DNA of 33,831 bases from JAUSIF01 sp036556265 (GTDB taxonomy: Bacteria > Pseudomonadota > Alphaproteobacteria > Rhizobiales > Xanthobacteraceae), in contig DATBJU010000112.1 of the NCBI GenBank assembly GCA_036556265.1, positions 1 to 33,831 on the forward strand, in the 5' to 3' direction. Under the pieces are notes generated by a model that made no database searches, had not been told where the DNA came from, and was given only the letters and a program-made list of their open reading frames with translations. The stretch's first letter is position 1. Each line of letters opens with the position of its first letter. Position numbers and translations under genes: made by a program. Positions 14,863 to 22,507 of this stretch are shown here, in pieces.

Positions 14863-15744
14863 TCAGCGCGTCGGGACCGGCTTCTCGCCGCGATAGTCGT
14901 AGAAGCCGCGCTTGGTCTTGCGACCGAGCCAACCGGCCTCGACGTATTTCACAAGAAGCGGGCAGGGCCGGTACTTGGAATCGGCGAGCCCCTCGTAGAG
15001 CACCTGCATGACCGAGAGGCAGGTATCGAGGCCGATGAAATCGGCAAGCTCGAGCGGACCCATGGGGTGATGCGCGCCGAGCTTCATCGCGGTGTCGATC
15101 GCCTCGACCGAGCCGACACCTTCATAGAGCGTATAGACCGCCTCGTTGATCATCGGCAGGAGGATGCGGTTGACCATGAAGGCGGGAAAATCCTCGGCGA
15201 CTGCGTAGGTCTTGCCGAGCTTGGTCACGAACTCCTTGGCGAGCTCGAAGGTCTCATCGCCTGTGGCGATGCCGCGCACGAGCTCGACGAGCTCCATAAG
15301 CGGCACCGGATTCATGAAATGGATGCCGATGAATTGCTCGGGCCGGTCGGTAGAGGCTGCGAGGCGCGTGATGGAAATTGAGGAGGTGTTGGTCGCGATT
15401 GTGGCGCCGGGCTTCAGGAGTGGTGAGAGCTCGGCGAAAATCTTGCGCTTGACGTCCTCCTTCTCCGTGGCGGATTCGATCACGAGATCGCAGTCCGCAA
15501 GTTCGCGGAGACTCTCCGCCGGCTTGATGCGCGCCAACGCCGCCTTGCGCTGATCCTCAGTGATCATCTTCTTGCTCAGCTGACGCGCCATGTTGCCGTT
15601 GATCGTCGCAAGACCGGCCTTGATGCGATCCGCGTTCACGTCGTGCAGCGCGACGTCATAGCCGGCGAGCGCGCAGACATGGGCGATACCATTGCCCATC
15701 TGGCCCGCTCCGATGATGCCGACCTTCTTAAATTTTGCAGCCAT
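14863..15744 (-). CDS. hbd: 3-hydroxybutyryl-CoA dehydrogenase
   Basis: This 293-residue protein is a stand-alone 3-hydroxyacyl-CoA dehydrogenase that interconverts 3-hydroxybutyryl-CoA and acetoacetyl-CoA with NAD(P). The Rossmann motif GAGQMG is at 12-17. Active-site residues align by spacing with the known enzymes: Ser121 (NTSS), His142 and Asn145 (HFMNPVP) and Glu154. The C-terminal helical domain contains HPMGPLELADFIGLD. No hydratase domain is fused. The start is ATG 15744. It lies 77 bases after etfA on the same strand, the common alphaproteobacterial order etfB-etfA-hbd, in keeping with short-chain acyl-CoA or polyhydroxybutyrate-related metabolism. Confidence 0.93.
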   Translation of the reverse strand: MAAKFKKVGIIGAGQMGNGIAHVCALAGYDVALHDVNADRIKAGLATINGNMARQLSKKMITEDQRKAALARIKPAESLRELADCDLVIESATEKEDVKRKIFAELSPLLKPGATIATNTSSISITRLAASTDRPEQFIGIHFMNPVPLMELVELVRGIATGDETFELAKEFVTKLGKTYAVAEDFPAFMVNRILLPMINEAVYTLYEGVGSVEAIDTAMKLGAHHPMGPLELADFIGLDTCLSVMQVLYEGLADSKYRPCPLLVKYVEAGWLGRKTKRGFYDYRGEKPVPTR

Positions 15745-15821
15745 GAATCCAGTCCCGCGCCCGGCACTTTCCGGTTTCTACGACGAACGAAGCGGACGCG
15801 CCATGATACTATTGCACTCCT

Positions 15822-16769
15822 TCACTTGCCGCCCTTGGCGAGCGCCTTCTCCAGTTCGGGCAAGATCTGAAACAGATCGCCGACGAGGCCGTAGTCCGCG
15901 ACCTGGAAGATCGGTGCCTCCTCGTCCTTGTTGATGGCCACAATCACTTTGGAATCCTTCATTCCGGCGAGATGTTGGATCGCGCCGGAAATACCAACGG
16001 CGAGATAGAGCTCCGGCGCCACGACTTTGCCTGTCTGGCCGACCTGCCAGTCGTTCGGCGCGTAGCCGGCATCGACTGCGGCGCGCGAGGCGCCGACCGC
16101 TGCACCAAGCTTGTCGGCGACAGGTTCGATGTACTTCGCGAAATTCTCCTTGCTCGCTAGCGCGCGGCCGCCGGAGATGATGACGCGCGCGGCGGTGAGC
16201 TCCGGGCGGTCGGACTTCGACAGTTGCTCGGAAACGAAGCTGGAAATGCCGGGATCGTTCGCGGGGACGGCCGACTCGATGGACGCGTTTCCGCCATCAG
16301 CCGCCACCTGAAACGCTGCGCTGCGGACCGTGATCACCTTCTTCTTGTCGCCGGCTCGCACGGTCTCGATCGCATTGCCTGCGTAGATCGGACGCTCGAA
16401 TGTATCCGGCGAAATCACCTTGCTGATCTCGGAAACCTGCATGACGTCGAGCAGCGCCGCGACGCGCGGCATGCAGTTCTTGCCGGTCGTGGTGGCCGGT
16501 GCGACGATCGCGTCGTAGTTCGGGGCGAGCGAGACGATCAGCGCCGCCATCGGCTCGGCGAGCCGATTCGCGTAGCGAGGGTCGTCGGCGACCAGCACCT
16601 TGGCGACACCTTCGAGCCGGGCGGCCACTTCTGCAGCTGGCCGGCATCCCGCACCCGCCACCAGTACATGCACCTCCGCCCCGAATGCTTTCGCTGCGGT
16701 GAGACTCTTCGCAGTGGCGCCGTTCAGCGACTTGTCGTCGTGCTCGGCGACGAGCAACGTCGCCATCAC
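15822..16769 (-). CDS. etfA: Electron transfer flavoprotein alpha subunit
   Basis: This 315-residue protein is ETF alpha, which binds FAD and carries electrons from acyl-CoA and related dehydrogenases to ETF-ubiquinone oxidoreductase. The N-terminal domain contains YDAIVAPATTTGKNCMPRVAALLD; the C-terminal FAD-binding domain contains VISGGRAL, VGASRAAVDAGY, WQVGQTGKVVAPELY, GISGAIQHLAGM and KDEEAPIF...DYGLVGD, all family hallmarks. The start ATG 16769 overlaps the etfB stop by four bases (ATGA), so the subunits are translationally coupled. Confidence 0.95.
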   Translation of the reverse strand: MMATLLVAEHDDKSLNGATAKSLTAAKAFGAEVHVLVAGAGCRPAAEVAARLEGVAKVLVADDPRYANRLAEPMAALIVSLAPNYDAIVAPATTTGKNCMPRVAALLDVMQVSEISKVISPDTFERPIYAGNAIETVRAGDKKKVITVRSAAFQVAADGGNASIESAVPANDPGISSFVSEQLSKSDRPELTAARVIISGGRALASKENFAKYIEPVADKLGAAVGASRAAVDAGYAPNDWQVGQTGKVVAPELYLAVGISGAIQHLAGMKDSKVIVAINKDEEAPIFQVADYGLVGDLFQILPELEKALAKGGK

Positions 16770-17515
16770 AGCACCCCCGCTTCGTTGCGAAGCTTGTCGA
16801 CGAGTTCCTCGACGGATGCGACCTTCGCTCCGGCCTTCCGGCCGGGCGGCTCGCTTGTCTTCAGGACCTTGAGATGAGGCGTGACATCCACGCCAAAATC
16901 GGCGGGTGTCTTTTCGTCAATCGGCTTCTTCTTCGCTTTCATGATGTTTGGGAGCGACGCGTAGCGCGGCTCGTTGAGCCGGAGGTCCGTGGTGATGATC
17001 GCCGGCATTTTCAGTTTCACGGTCTGCAGACCGCCGTCGACCTCGCGCGTGACCAAGGCGTGATCGCCTTCGATCGCCAGTTTCGACGCGAAGGTGCCCT
17101 GCGGCCAACCGAGAAGCGCCGCCAGCATCTGGCCGGTCTGATTGCAGTCGTCGTCGATCGCTTGCTTGCCGAGAATTACGAGGCCGGGCTTTTCCGCCTC
17201 GACGATCGCCCTGAGGAGCTTCGCGACCGCGAGTGGCTCGACCGTGCCTTCGTGCTTCACGAGAATGCCGCGGTCGGCGCCCATGGCCAGCGCCGTGCGG
17301 ATCGTTTCGGAGGCGGCGGCGGGGCCAATCGAGACGGCGACGATCTCCGTCGCCTGACCCTTTTCCTTGACGCGGATTGCCTCCTCGACCGCGATCTCGT
17401 CGAAGGGGTTCATCGCCATCTTGATGTTGGCAAGGTCGACGCCGGTCCCGTCGGGCTTCACCCGCACCTTGACGTTGAAGTCGATCACCCGTTTCACGGG
17501 CACAAGCAGCTTCAT
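16766..17515 (-). CDS. etfB: Electron transfer flavoprotein beta subunit
   Basis: This 249-residue protein is ETF beta, which binds AMP and forms the heterodimer with EtfA. Hallmarks are MKLLVPVKRVID at the start, NPFDEIAVEEAIRVKEKG, ALAMGADRGILV, GKQAIDDDCNQTGQMLAALLGWPQGTF and TTDLRLNEPRYASLPNIMKAKKK, the last being the conserved recognition/AMP region. The start is ATG 17515 with GGAGGGG ahead of it. A compact GC hairpin sits just upstream of that ribosome binding site. The gene follows the rhomboid gene after 53 bases and overlaps etfA. Confidence 0.95.
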   Translation of the reverse strand: MKLLVPVKRVIDFNVKVRVKPDGTGVDLANIKMAMNPFDEIAVEEAIRVKEKGQATEIVAVSIGPAAASETIRTALAMGADRGILVKHEGTVEPLAVAKLLRAIVEAEKPGLVILGKQAIDDDCNQTGQMLAALLGWPQGTFASKLAIEGDHALVTREVDGGLQTVKLKMPAIITTDLRLNEPRYASLPNIMKAKKKPIDEKTPADFGVDVTPHLKVLKTSEPPGRKAGAKVASVEELVDKLRNEAGVL

Positions 17516-17524
17516 TCATCCCCT

Positions 17525-17540
17525 CCGCGCCGAGGCGCGG
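17525..17540 (-). promoter_or_regulatory. GC hairpin directly before the etfB ribosome binding site
   Basis: The sequence CCGCGCCGAGGCGCGG is a perfect palindrome capable of a six-base stem with a four-base loop. On the minus strand its 3' arm runs straight into the AGGGG ribosome binding site of etfB. It could affect etfB translation, or stop transcription weakly after the rhomboid gene; there is no T tract. The function is inferred from position alone. Confidence 0.3.
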
Positions 17541-17568
17541 CGCAAGCTATGAGCCGACCCCGAAGGAG

Positions 17569-18273
17569 TCAACGCACGTCGGTGATGGTGCGTACGTTCG
17601 TCGCGAACAGCGGAACGTCAGGCCGGCGCAGGAAGACGACGAGGATTGCGCCGGTCACGAGGCCGCCGACGTGCGCCCACCAGGCTGTCTCCACGTCGGT
17701 CGTGAAGAAGAGGTTGACGAACTGGAAGACGACCCAGGCGCCCAGTACCCACTTCGCCGCCAGCTTCACCGGAATGCGCATCAGAAGCAGGACCCAGACC
17801 TTCGCGTGCGGAAACAGCATCAGGTATGCGGCGACTACACCAGCGATTGCGGCGGAGGCGCCGATCAAGGGCGCCGTAGATTCCGGCGCGGACAAAAAGT
17901 GCGCAAGGCCGCCCGCCACCCCGCAGGCCAGGTAGAAGATTAGGAAACGCAGTCGCCCCATTGCGTGCTCGACGTTGTCGCCGAACACCCAGAGAAACAG
18001 CATGTTGCCGATGAGGTGCATCCAACCGCCGTGCAGAAACATGTAAGTGATGAAGGTGAGTTCCACTGGAACGGGCACCAGAGGCGGTGAGCCTTGGACG
18101 AAGAGCGCTGCGGGAACCACCGCGAAGGACAGCACGGTGGATACCGCATCATTTGCGATCAAAGGCAGCTGAAAAAACACGAATACAATGACGTTCGTAG
18201 CGACGAGCAGTCGTGTCACATACGGATAGAACAACGGGTCGTACGGGTTGTCGTCGTACAGCGGAACGAACAT
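17569..18273 (-). CDS. Rhomboid-family intramembrane serine protease
   Basis: This 234-residue protein has six predicted membrane helices and the rhomboid active site: His86 and Asn90 in HLIGN (the oxyanion-side HxxxN), catalytic Ser140 in IGASAAIAG and catalytic His201 in AHVGG. The residue after the serine is alanine where the family usually has glycine (GASG). Such proteases cut membrane proteins inside the bilayer; the substrate here is unknown. The N-terminal MFVPLYDDNP is typical of the alphaproteobacterial branch. The start is ATG 18273. It lies 9 bases downstream of the adenosyltransferase gene and upstream of etfB, likely in the same transcript. Confidence 0.9.
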   Translation of the reverse strand: MFVPLYDDNPYDPLFYPYVTRLLVATNVIVFVFFQLPLIANDAVSTVLSFAVVPAALFVQGSPPLVPVPVELTFITYMFLHGGWMHLIGNMLFLWVFGDNVEHAMGRLRFLIFYLACGVAGGLAHFLSAPESTAPLIGASAAIAGVVAAYLMLFPHAKVWVLLLMRIPVKLAAKWVLGAWVVFQFVNLFFTTDVETAWWAHVGGLVTGAILVVFLRRPDVPLFATNVRTITDVR

Positions 18274-18282
18274 GGACAGCTT

Positions 18283-18858
18283 TCAGCGATGTGCGCCCGG
18301 CACCCAAAGGACGTCGCGCGCGCCGCGACCGTTGACGTAGCGGGCGGCGACGAACAAGAGATCCGACAGCCGGTTGAGATAGCGAATGGCCGGCGCGCTT
18401 ACACGCTCATCTTTACGGGCGGCAAGCTCGACGACATGGCGCTCGGCGCGACGGCAAACCGTGCGCGCGAGGTGTAAATGCGCCGCCGCCGGCGCGCCAC
18501 CCGGCAGAACGAAGGATTTCAGCGGAGCGAGCTCGGCGTTGAGTCGGTCGATGTCTGCTTCGATGCGTTCGACTTGGCCGTCAACGACGCGCAGGCGCTC
18601 CCTGTCGCCACTACTCTTTTCGGGGACGGCGAGGTCGGCACCGAGGTCGAAAAGATCGTTCTGCACGCGAGCGAGAATCGCGTCGACCTCGAACTCGGAG
18701 GCGAGGTGGAGGCGGGCGATGCCGATCGCGGCGTTGGTTTCGTCCACGGTGCCGTAAGCGGTAACGCGAAGGTCGAACTTTGGCCGTCTCTCACCGGAGC
18801 CGAGCGCGGTCGAGCCGTCATCCCCGGTGCGAGTGTAAATTCGGTTCAAGACCACCAT
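18283..18858 (-). CDS. PduO-type cob(I)alamin adenosyltransferase
   Basis: This 191-residue four-helix-bundle protein transfers the adenosyl group of ATP to cob(I)alamin, making adenosylcobalamin. Signature segments are the ATP-binding N-terminus IYTRTGDDGST, then YGTVDETNA, the VLPGG loop, ARTVCRRAERHV, and YLNRLSDLLFVAAR near the end. The start is ATG 18858 with GAGGAGCGGG upstream; a much longer open frame continues leftward from the true N-terminus but is not conserved. The gene lies 23 bases after a small two-helix membrane protein gene. Proximity to etfB-etfA-hbd and a methylsuccinyl-CoA dehydrogenase suggests service to B12-dependent acyl-CoA mutases, which is inference. Confidence 0.92.
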   Translation of the reverse strand: MVVLNRIYTRTGDDGSTALGSGERRPKFDLRVTAYGTVDETNAAIGIARLHLASEFEVDAILARVQNDLFDLGADLAVPEKSSGDRERLRVVDGQVERIEADIDRLNAELAPLKSFVLPGGAPAAAHLHLARTVCRRAERHVVELAARKDERVSAPAIRYLNRLSDLLFVAARYVNGRGARDVLWVPGAHR

Positions 18859-18881
18859 GGATTCCCGCTCCTCAACCGGAA

Positions 18882-19076
18882 TCAGCGGCCAAGCGCCCAG
18901 ATCGTGATCATGACGATCACGATCGCCACGAACTGTAGCAGTACGCGCCACCGCATCAGCGTTTGCGAGAGGTTGGGCGAGCCGGCGCGCGCCATATTCC
19001 AGAGGCCGAGCACAAGCACGATCGCGACCGCGCCGATCGCGATCGGCACTGCCACGCTTTGCAGAAACGAAGACAT
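18882..19076 (-). CDS. Small two-helix (HIG1-like) membrane protein
   Basis: This 64-residue protein starts at ATG 19076, where TAGGAGA gives a good ribosome binding site. Two hydrophobic helices (about residues 8-26 and 44-62) flank a short basic loop with SQTLMRWRVLLQ. The layout matches the 'twin transmembrane' proteins found upstream of the adenosyltransferase gene in rhizobia, and the MRWRVLLQ segment recalls the HIG1 domain of respiratory-complex factors. The HIG1 link is tentative. It precedes the adenosyltransferase gene by 23 bases. Confidence 0.75.
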   Translation of the reverse strand: MSSFLQSVAVPIAIGAVAIVLVLGLWNMARAGSPNLSQTLMRWRVLLQFVAIVIVMITIWALGR

Positions 19077-19133
19077 GCACTCTCCTATCACGAATGCGGC
19101 GAGCAATAGAGGCGGTCGTTTTGCCGCTATGCC

Positions 19134-20090
19134 TCAAGCCGAAACGATGCTGCGTCCGCGACGGGCCCCGAGACCGCGCACCCTCAATTCGCGAAAATGT
19201 TCCGACGCCTCGGTCAGCTTCGCGTCCCATTCGGGGTCCGGGCTTTGTCGTTCGGTCGCGCCAAAGTAGGCCTGCAGCGTCGACGCGACGACCAGCGGCT
19301 CGATCAGCGCCAGCTTGAAGCTCCACGCGAATATGGCGGCAAACAAGAGAGCGATCGGCGCAGTACCGCCCGGGTAGGCCTGTGCCAATGCAGACGCGGG
19401 CACAAGTGCCAGGAGAAAAACGACGAATGTCGCGGCATAGGCACACGCGGCCAACACCAGTGCGTCGCGAATGATCGCTTCGTGGGCCTGGGCAAGCAAT
19501 ACAAGGGCGTCGCGCGATTCCAGCCACGGGCTTTTCCTGCCTCTCAAGGACCGCACAAGCACGACGTCGGTGAGATGCTTGAGCGCGGCCGCCAGCAGCG
19601 GGTTCAACGCCGCGGCAAGCTGTATGCCGCCGGGCAGAAGCTTGCGGGTCGGATCGAGGATTGCGATCAACGCGGCGACCGTGCCCTGCACCGCGCGTTC
19701 GACGGCGAACAGTGTTCCAATTTCTCGAAAGCGCTGCTGAACGAGACCGAGTGCTTGGCCGATTTGACCTTGCGCCGGGTCATCCGCGCGTTGCAGCGCG
19801 AGCAACAATGCGGCGTCATGTCCGGCGCGCACGAGAAAGAGCAAGTACTCGCGCAGCCCCCGCAGCATGAGCGCAACGACAGCCAATCCACCAATCGCGC
19901 CCCAAAACGCGCCGGGCGCGCGGCCGGTGATGCCGGCAAGCGAACCAACCGCCCATCCGACGCCTGCGCCTCCGCCCGCGGCAACGACGAATGCGGCGGC
20001 GATACCGAAATAGACTGCCGCGCGGATGAGCGTGAACAGATACGTGCGCAGGACGAGCGAGATGCTCGTGGCGATTGAGAAATTCCACAT
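19134..20090 (-). CDS. Integral membrane protein of unknown function
   Basis: This 318-residue protein has about five to six predicted membrane helices: near residues 20-55 (a Gly-rich stretch), 60-77, 215-240 and 250-275, plus amphipathic segments between. I do not recognise a family. The middle (residues 95-190) is soluble-looking and contains DPTRKLLPGG and ALKHLTDVVLVRSL. The C-terminus is short, basic and cytoplasmic-looking. The start is ATG 20090 (MWNFSIATSIS). It lies 44 bases after the host-attachment-family gene and 57 bases ahead of the twin-helix gene on the same strand. Transport or envelope roles are possible but unsupported. Confidence 0.7.
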   Translation of the reverse strand: MWNFSIATSISLVLRTYLFTLIRAAVYFGIAAAFVVAAGGGAGVGWAVGSLAGITGRAPGAFWGAIGGLAVVALMLRGLREYLLFLVRAGHDAALLLALQRADDPAQGQIGQALGLVQQRFREIGTLFAVERAVQGTVAALIAILDPTRKLLPGGIQLAAALNPLLAAALKHLTDVVLVRSLRGRKSPWLESRDALVLLAQAHEAIIRDALVLAACAYAATFVVFLLALVPASALAQAYPGGTAPIALLFAAIFAWSFKLALIEPLVVASTLQAYFGATERQSPDPEWDAKLTEASEHFRELRVRGLGARRGRSIVSA

Positions 20091-20134
20091 GCGAAGTTCT
20101 CAGGCGACGTCGGCCGATCCTAGCACGAGGTGGG

Positions 20135-20587
20135 TCAGCCACCCGTGAGCAGACGTGCGATCTCCGGGACCGGATGTTTGGTGAGGTCCTTGCCGACTTC
20201 GGCGACGACGCGTTGCTGCGTCTTCCCGTCGAGCTGCTTGCGAAGCGCCGCGAGTGTCGGCGGCGGTGCCACGAGAATGATCTGTTCGAAACGCTTCTCG
20301 TTGGCGGCGGCCTTCAGACGCGCCGCAATCGTGGCGACGAATTTATCTTCAGCAATTTCGTGCCAATCGGCCTGTTCGACAGCGCTGCGCCGGCCAAGGT
20401 TGCTTTGCATCACTCGTCCCGGACGATCGGCACCCTGCTCGTGCGTCGGCGGATTACCGTGGTCGCGCAACACGTCGATTACCTCCAGCGACGGCCGTTG
20501 CGGCGTGCCGGCGTTGCGCAGCACCAGCGCCTTGCGTCCGTCGCCGACTAGAATCCAGGTATCGTGGGGGATCCATACTTCCTGCAT
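20135..20587 (-). CDS. Host attachment family protein (AtsE-like, PF10116)
   Basis: This 150-residue protein fits the family named after an Agrobacterium host-attachment protein: WILVGDGRKALVLRN at the start, the acidic/Gly-rich middle HEQGADRPGRVMQS, HEIAEDKFVATIAARL and LILVAPPPTLAALRKQL-like core, here IILVAPPPTLAALRKQL, and DLTKHPVPEIARLL at the end. The last two are the strongest hallmarks; the fold resembles the eRF1 domain found in ribosome-linked proteins. The start ATG 20587 is preferred; GTG 20608 would add seven residues. It lies 49 bases after the acyl-CoA dehydrogenase gene. Despite the family name, direct involvement in attachment is not demonstrated here. Confidence 0.83.
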   Translation of the reverse strand: MQEVWIPHDTWILVGDGRKALVLRNAGTPQRPSLEVIDVLRDHGNPPTHEQGADRPGRVMQSNLGRRSAVEQADWHEIAEDKFVATIAARLKAAANEKRFEQIILVAPPPTLAALRKQLDGKTQQRVVAEVGKDLTKHPVPEIARLLTGG

Positions 20588-20636
20588 GAGATTCGAACCT
20601 TGGCGCACGAGATCGCGTTCACCGGAATATGGGGCG

Positions 20637-22319
20637 TCAGTTGCTTCCGTCCAAGAGGCGGCGCGCTATGACCTGGGCCTGGATTTCTGCAGCGCCTTCG
20701 AAGATCGAGAGAATGCGGGCATCGCACAGGATGCGGGAAATCGGCGACTCCAGTGCGAAGCCGCTGCCGCCATAGATCTGGACCGCATTGTCAGCGGCCG
20801 CCCAGGCAACGCGCGCCGCGAGCAGCTTCGCCATGCCGGCCTCGAGATCGCAGCGGCGGCCGGAATCCTTCTCGCGCGCGGCATGGTAGGTGAGCTGCCG
20901 CGCGATCGCGGTCTCCACGGCCATGAACGCAATCTTATCCGCGACGCGAGGGAACGCGAGTATCGGGCGGCCGAACTGCTTGCGCTCCTTGGCGTAACGC
21001 AATGCGAGCTCAAGCGCGGACTGCGCAACGCCGACGGCGCGCGCCGCGGTCTGGATGCGTGCGGATTCGAACGTCTGCATCAACTGCTTGAAGCCTTGGC
21101 CCTCGACACCGCCGAGCAGGTTCTCCGCTGATACCTCGAAGCCATCGAATGCGATCTCGTACTCCCTCATGCCGCGATAGCCGAGCACTTCGATCTCGGT
21201 GCCGGACATCCCGCGTGCGGGGAACGGATCGGCGTCCGTGCCGCGCGGTTTGTCGGCAAGCAGCATGGAGAGTCCCTGGTAGCCCGGCTCGGTCGGGTCG
21301 GTGCGAACGAGCAGCGTCATAAGATCCGCCCGCACCGGGTGCGTGATCCAGGTTTTGTTCCCATAGACCTTGTACACGCCGCCCTCGCGCACGGCGCGAG
21401 TCTTCAGTGCCGCGAGGTCGGAACCGGTATCGGGCTCGGTGAACACCGCGGTTGGAAGAACTTCACCCGAGGCGATGCGCGGCAACCATCTCTTCTTTTG
21501 CGCGTCCGTCCCTCCTTGGAGAATTAGCTCTGCAGCGATCTCCGAGCGCGTGCCGAGCGAGCCGACTCCGATCCAACCGCGCGACAACTCCTCGGATACG
21601 ACGCACATCGACTCCTTGCCGAGGCCGAGCCCGTCAAACTCCTCCGGTATCGTGAGGGCGAATACACCAAGGCGCGACATCTCCGCGATCAGCTCGAGGG
21701 GAATATATGCGTTCGAGAGGTGCCAGCTCTGGGCGAGCGGTGCGACCCGCTCTTCGGTGAAGCGGCGCATCTGCGTCCGCATTGCCTCCAATGTTTCGTC
21801 CAAACCGGGGTCGCCCACGATCGTTCCGTCGCCGTCCGCGATCAGTTCGACGAGTCGCGCGCGCGTATCGGCTGCGGCTCCATCGATAATCAGCGACTTG
21901 ACTGCGGGCGTGAGGCGCGCGGCGATGCGTTCTTCGGTAAGTCCGAGCGCAGGCAGGCGTACGATCTCGCTCGGACTCATGGCGATGCCGCCGAAGACTT
22001 GCGCGAGGTACTCTCCAGTGCCGATGCGGAGGATCAGATCTTCCGCGAGGCCAAGGCGGCCGGCTGCACTCAATCGCTTCGTATAGGCGACAAGCTGCCG
22101 GATCGCCTCCACGTAGGTCGCGAGCCAGGCAAGTCCGTGGGCCGCGTGCTGGTCGCGGTCGAGAGCGGCGGCGGACAGCCGGCCGTTCTGCGTGAGGCGG
22201 GCACGCATGAGCGCGGCGGCCTCGGTTAGAATCGCTTCCACCGCGAGAACGGCTTCGTCGACCAATTGAAGCGTATTCGACTGCGATCCTTGGGTCCGTT
22301 TTGGCGAGGAAATGGACAT
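20637..22319 (-). CDS. mcd: Acyl-CoA dehydrogenase, probable (2S)-methylsuccinyl-CoA dehydrogenase
   Basis: This 560-residue flavoprotein is longer than ordinary acyl-CoA dehydrogenases (about 380) because of a 150-residue N-terminal extension. That extension, with HAAHGLAWLATYVEALRQ-like sequence and a GTGEYLAQVFGGIAMSPSEIVR segment, matches methylsuccinyl-CoA dehydrogenase (Mcd), which oxidises (2S)-methylsuccinyl-CoA to mesaconyl-CoA in the ethylmalonyl-CoA pathway. The core shows TEPDTGSDLAALKT with GNKTWIT, LSRGWIGVGSLGTRSE and IYGGSGFALESPISRILCDAR. FAD would be reoxidised by ETF, encoded nearby. The start is ATG 22319. The Mcd call is strong by architecture, but the rest of the pathway is outside the window. 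Confidence 0.8.
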   Translation of the reverse strand: MSISSPKRTQGSQSNTLQLVDEAVLAVEAILTEAAALMRARLTQNGRLSAAALDRDQHAAHGLAWLATYVEAIRQLVAYTKRLSAAGRLGLAEDLILRIGTGEYLAQVFGGIAMSPSEIVRLPALGLTEERIAARLTPAVKSLIIDGAAADTRARLVELIADGDGTIVGDPGLDETLEAMRTQMRRFTEERVAPLAQSWHLSNAYIPLELIAEMSRLGVFALTIPEEFDGLGLGKESMCVVSEELSRGWIGVGSLGTRSEIAAELILQGGTDAQKKRWLPRIASGEVLPTAVFTEPDTGSDLAALKTRAVREGGVYKVYGNKTWITHPVRADLMTLLVRTDPTEPGYQGLSMLLADKPRGTDADPFPARGMSGTEIEVLGYRGMREYEIAFDGFEVSAENLLGGVEGQGFKQLMQTFESARIQTAARAVGVAQSALELALRYAKERKQFGRPILAFPRVADKIAFMAVETAIARQLTYHAAREKDSGRRCDLEAGMAKLLAARVAWAAADNAVQIYGGSGFALESPISRILCDARILSIFEGAAEIQAQVIARRLLDGSN

Positions 22320-22408
22320 GGATCGGACTCTGAGTGGAACGAATTTCAGGCTAGTTCACACGGCGCGAAGGCAGGCAGCCGGCGGAACCGGCCCGCGTCC
22401 ATGCATTG

Positions 22409-22416
22409 TTAACCAT
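22409..22416 (+). promoter_or_regulatory. Candidate CtrA half-site TTAACCAT
   Basis: TTAACCAT lies 92 bases upstream of the chemoreceptor start. This octamer matches the half-site reported for CtrA, the cell-cycle and motility regulator of Alphaproteobacteria. No second TTAA at the right spacing is present. In GC-rich DNA an exact 8-base match is uncommon but can occur by chance. Confidence 0.3.
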
Positions 22417-22507
22417 TCCGCGATTCCATCCAACCGGGGGGACGTCGTTCCCCGGCTTCGCCGATCGGTCACCGGTCGGCGCTCGCTCGCTTTGCCCGGA
22501 GAACGGA

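Noticed and set aside
16874..17935. 353-codon plus-strand frame opposite etfB and the rhomboid gene
   Set aside because: The minus-strand genes have intact family motifs, whereas this frame has shadow-type composition and crosses two genes.
18859..19527. N-terminal extension of the adenosyltransferase frame by more than 200 codons
   Set aside because: The added sequence is Arg-rich, runs through two neighbouring genes in another frame, and the conserved PduO-type N-terminus begins right after ATG 18858.
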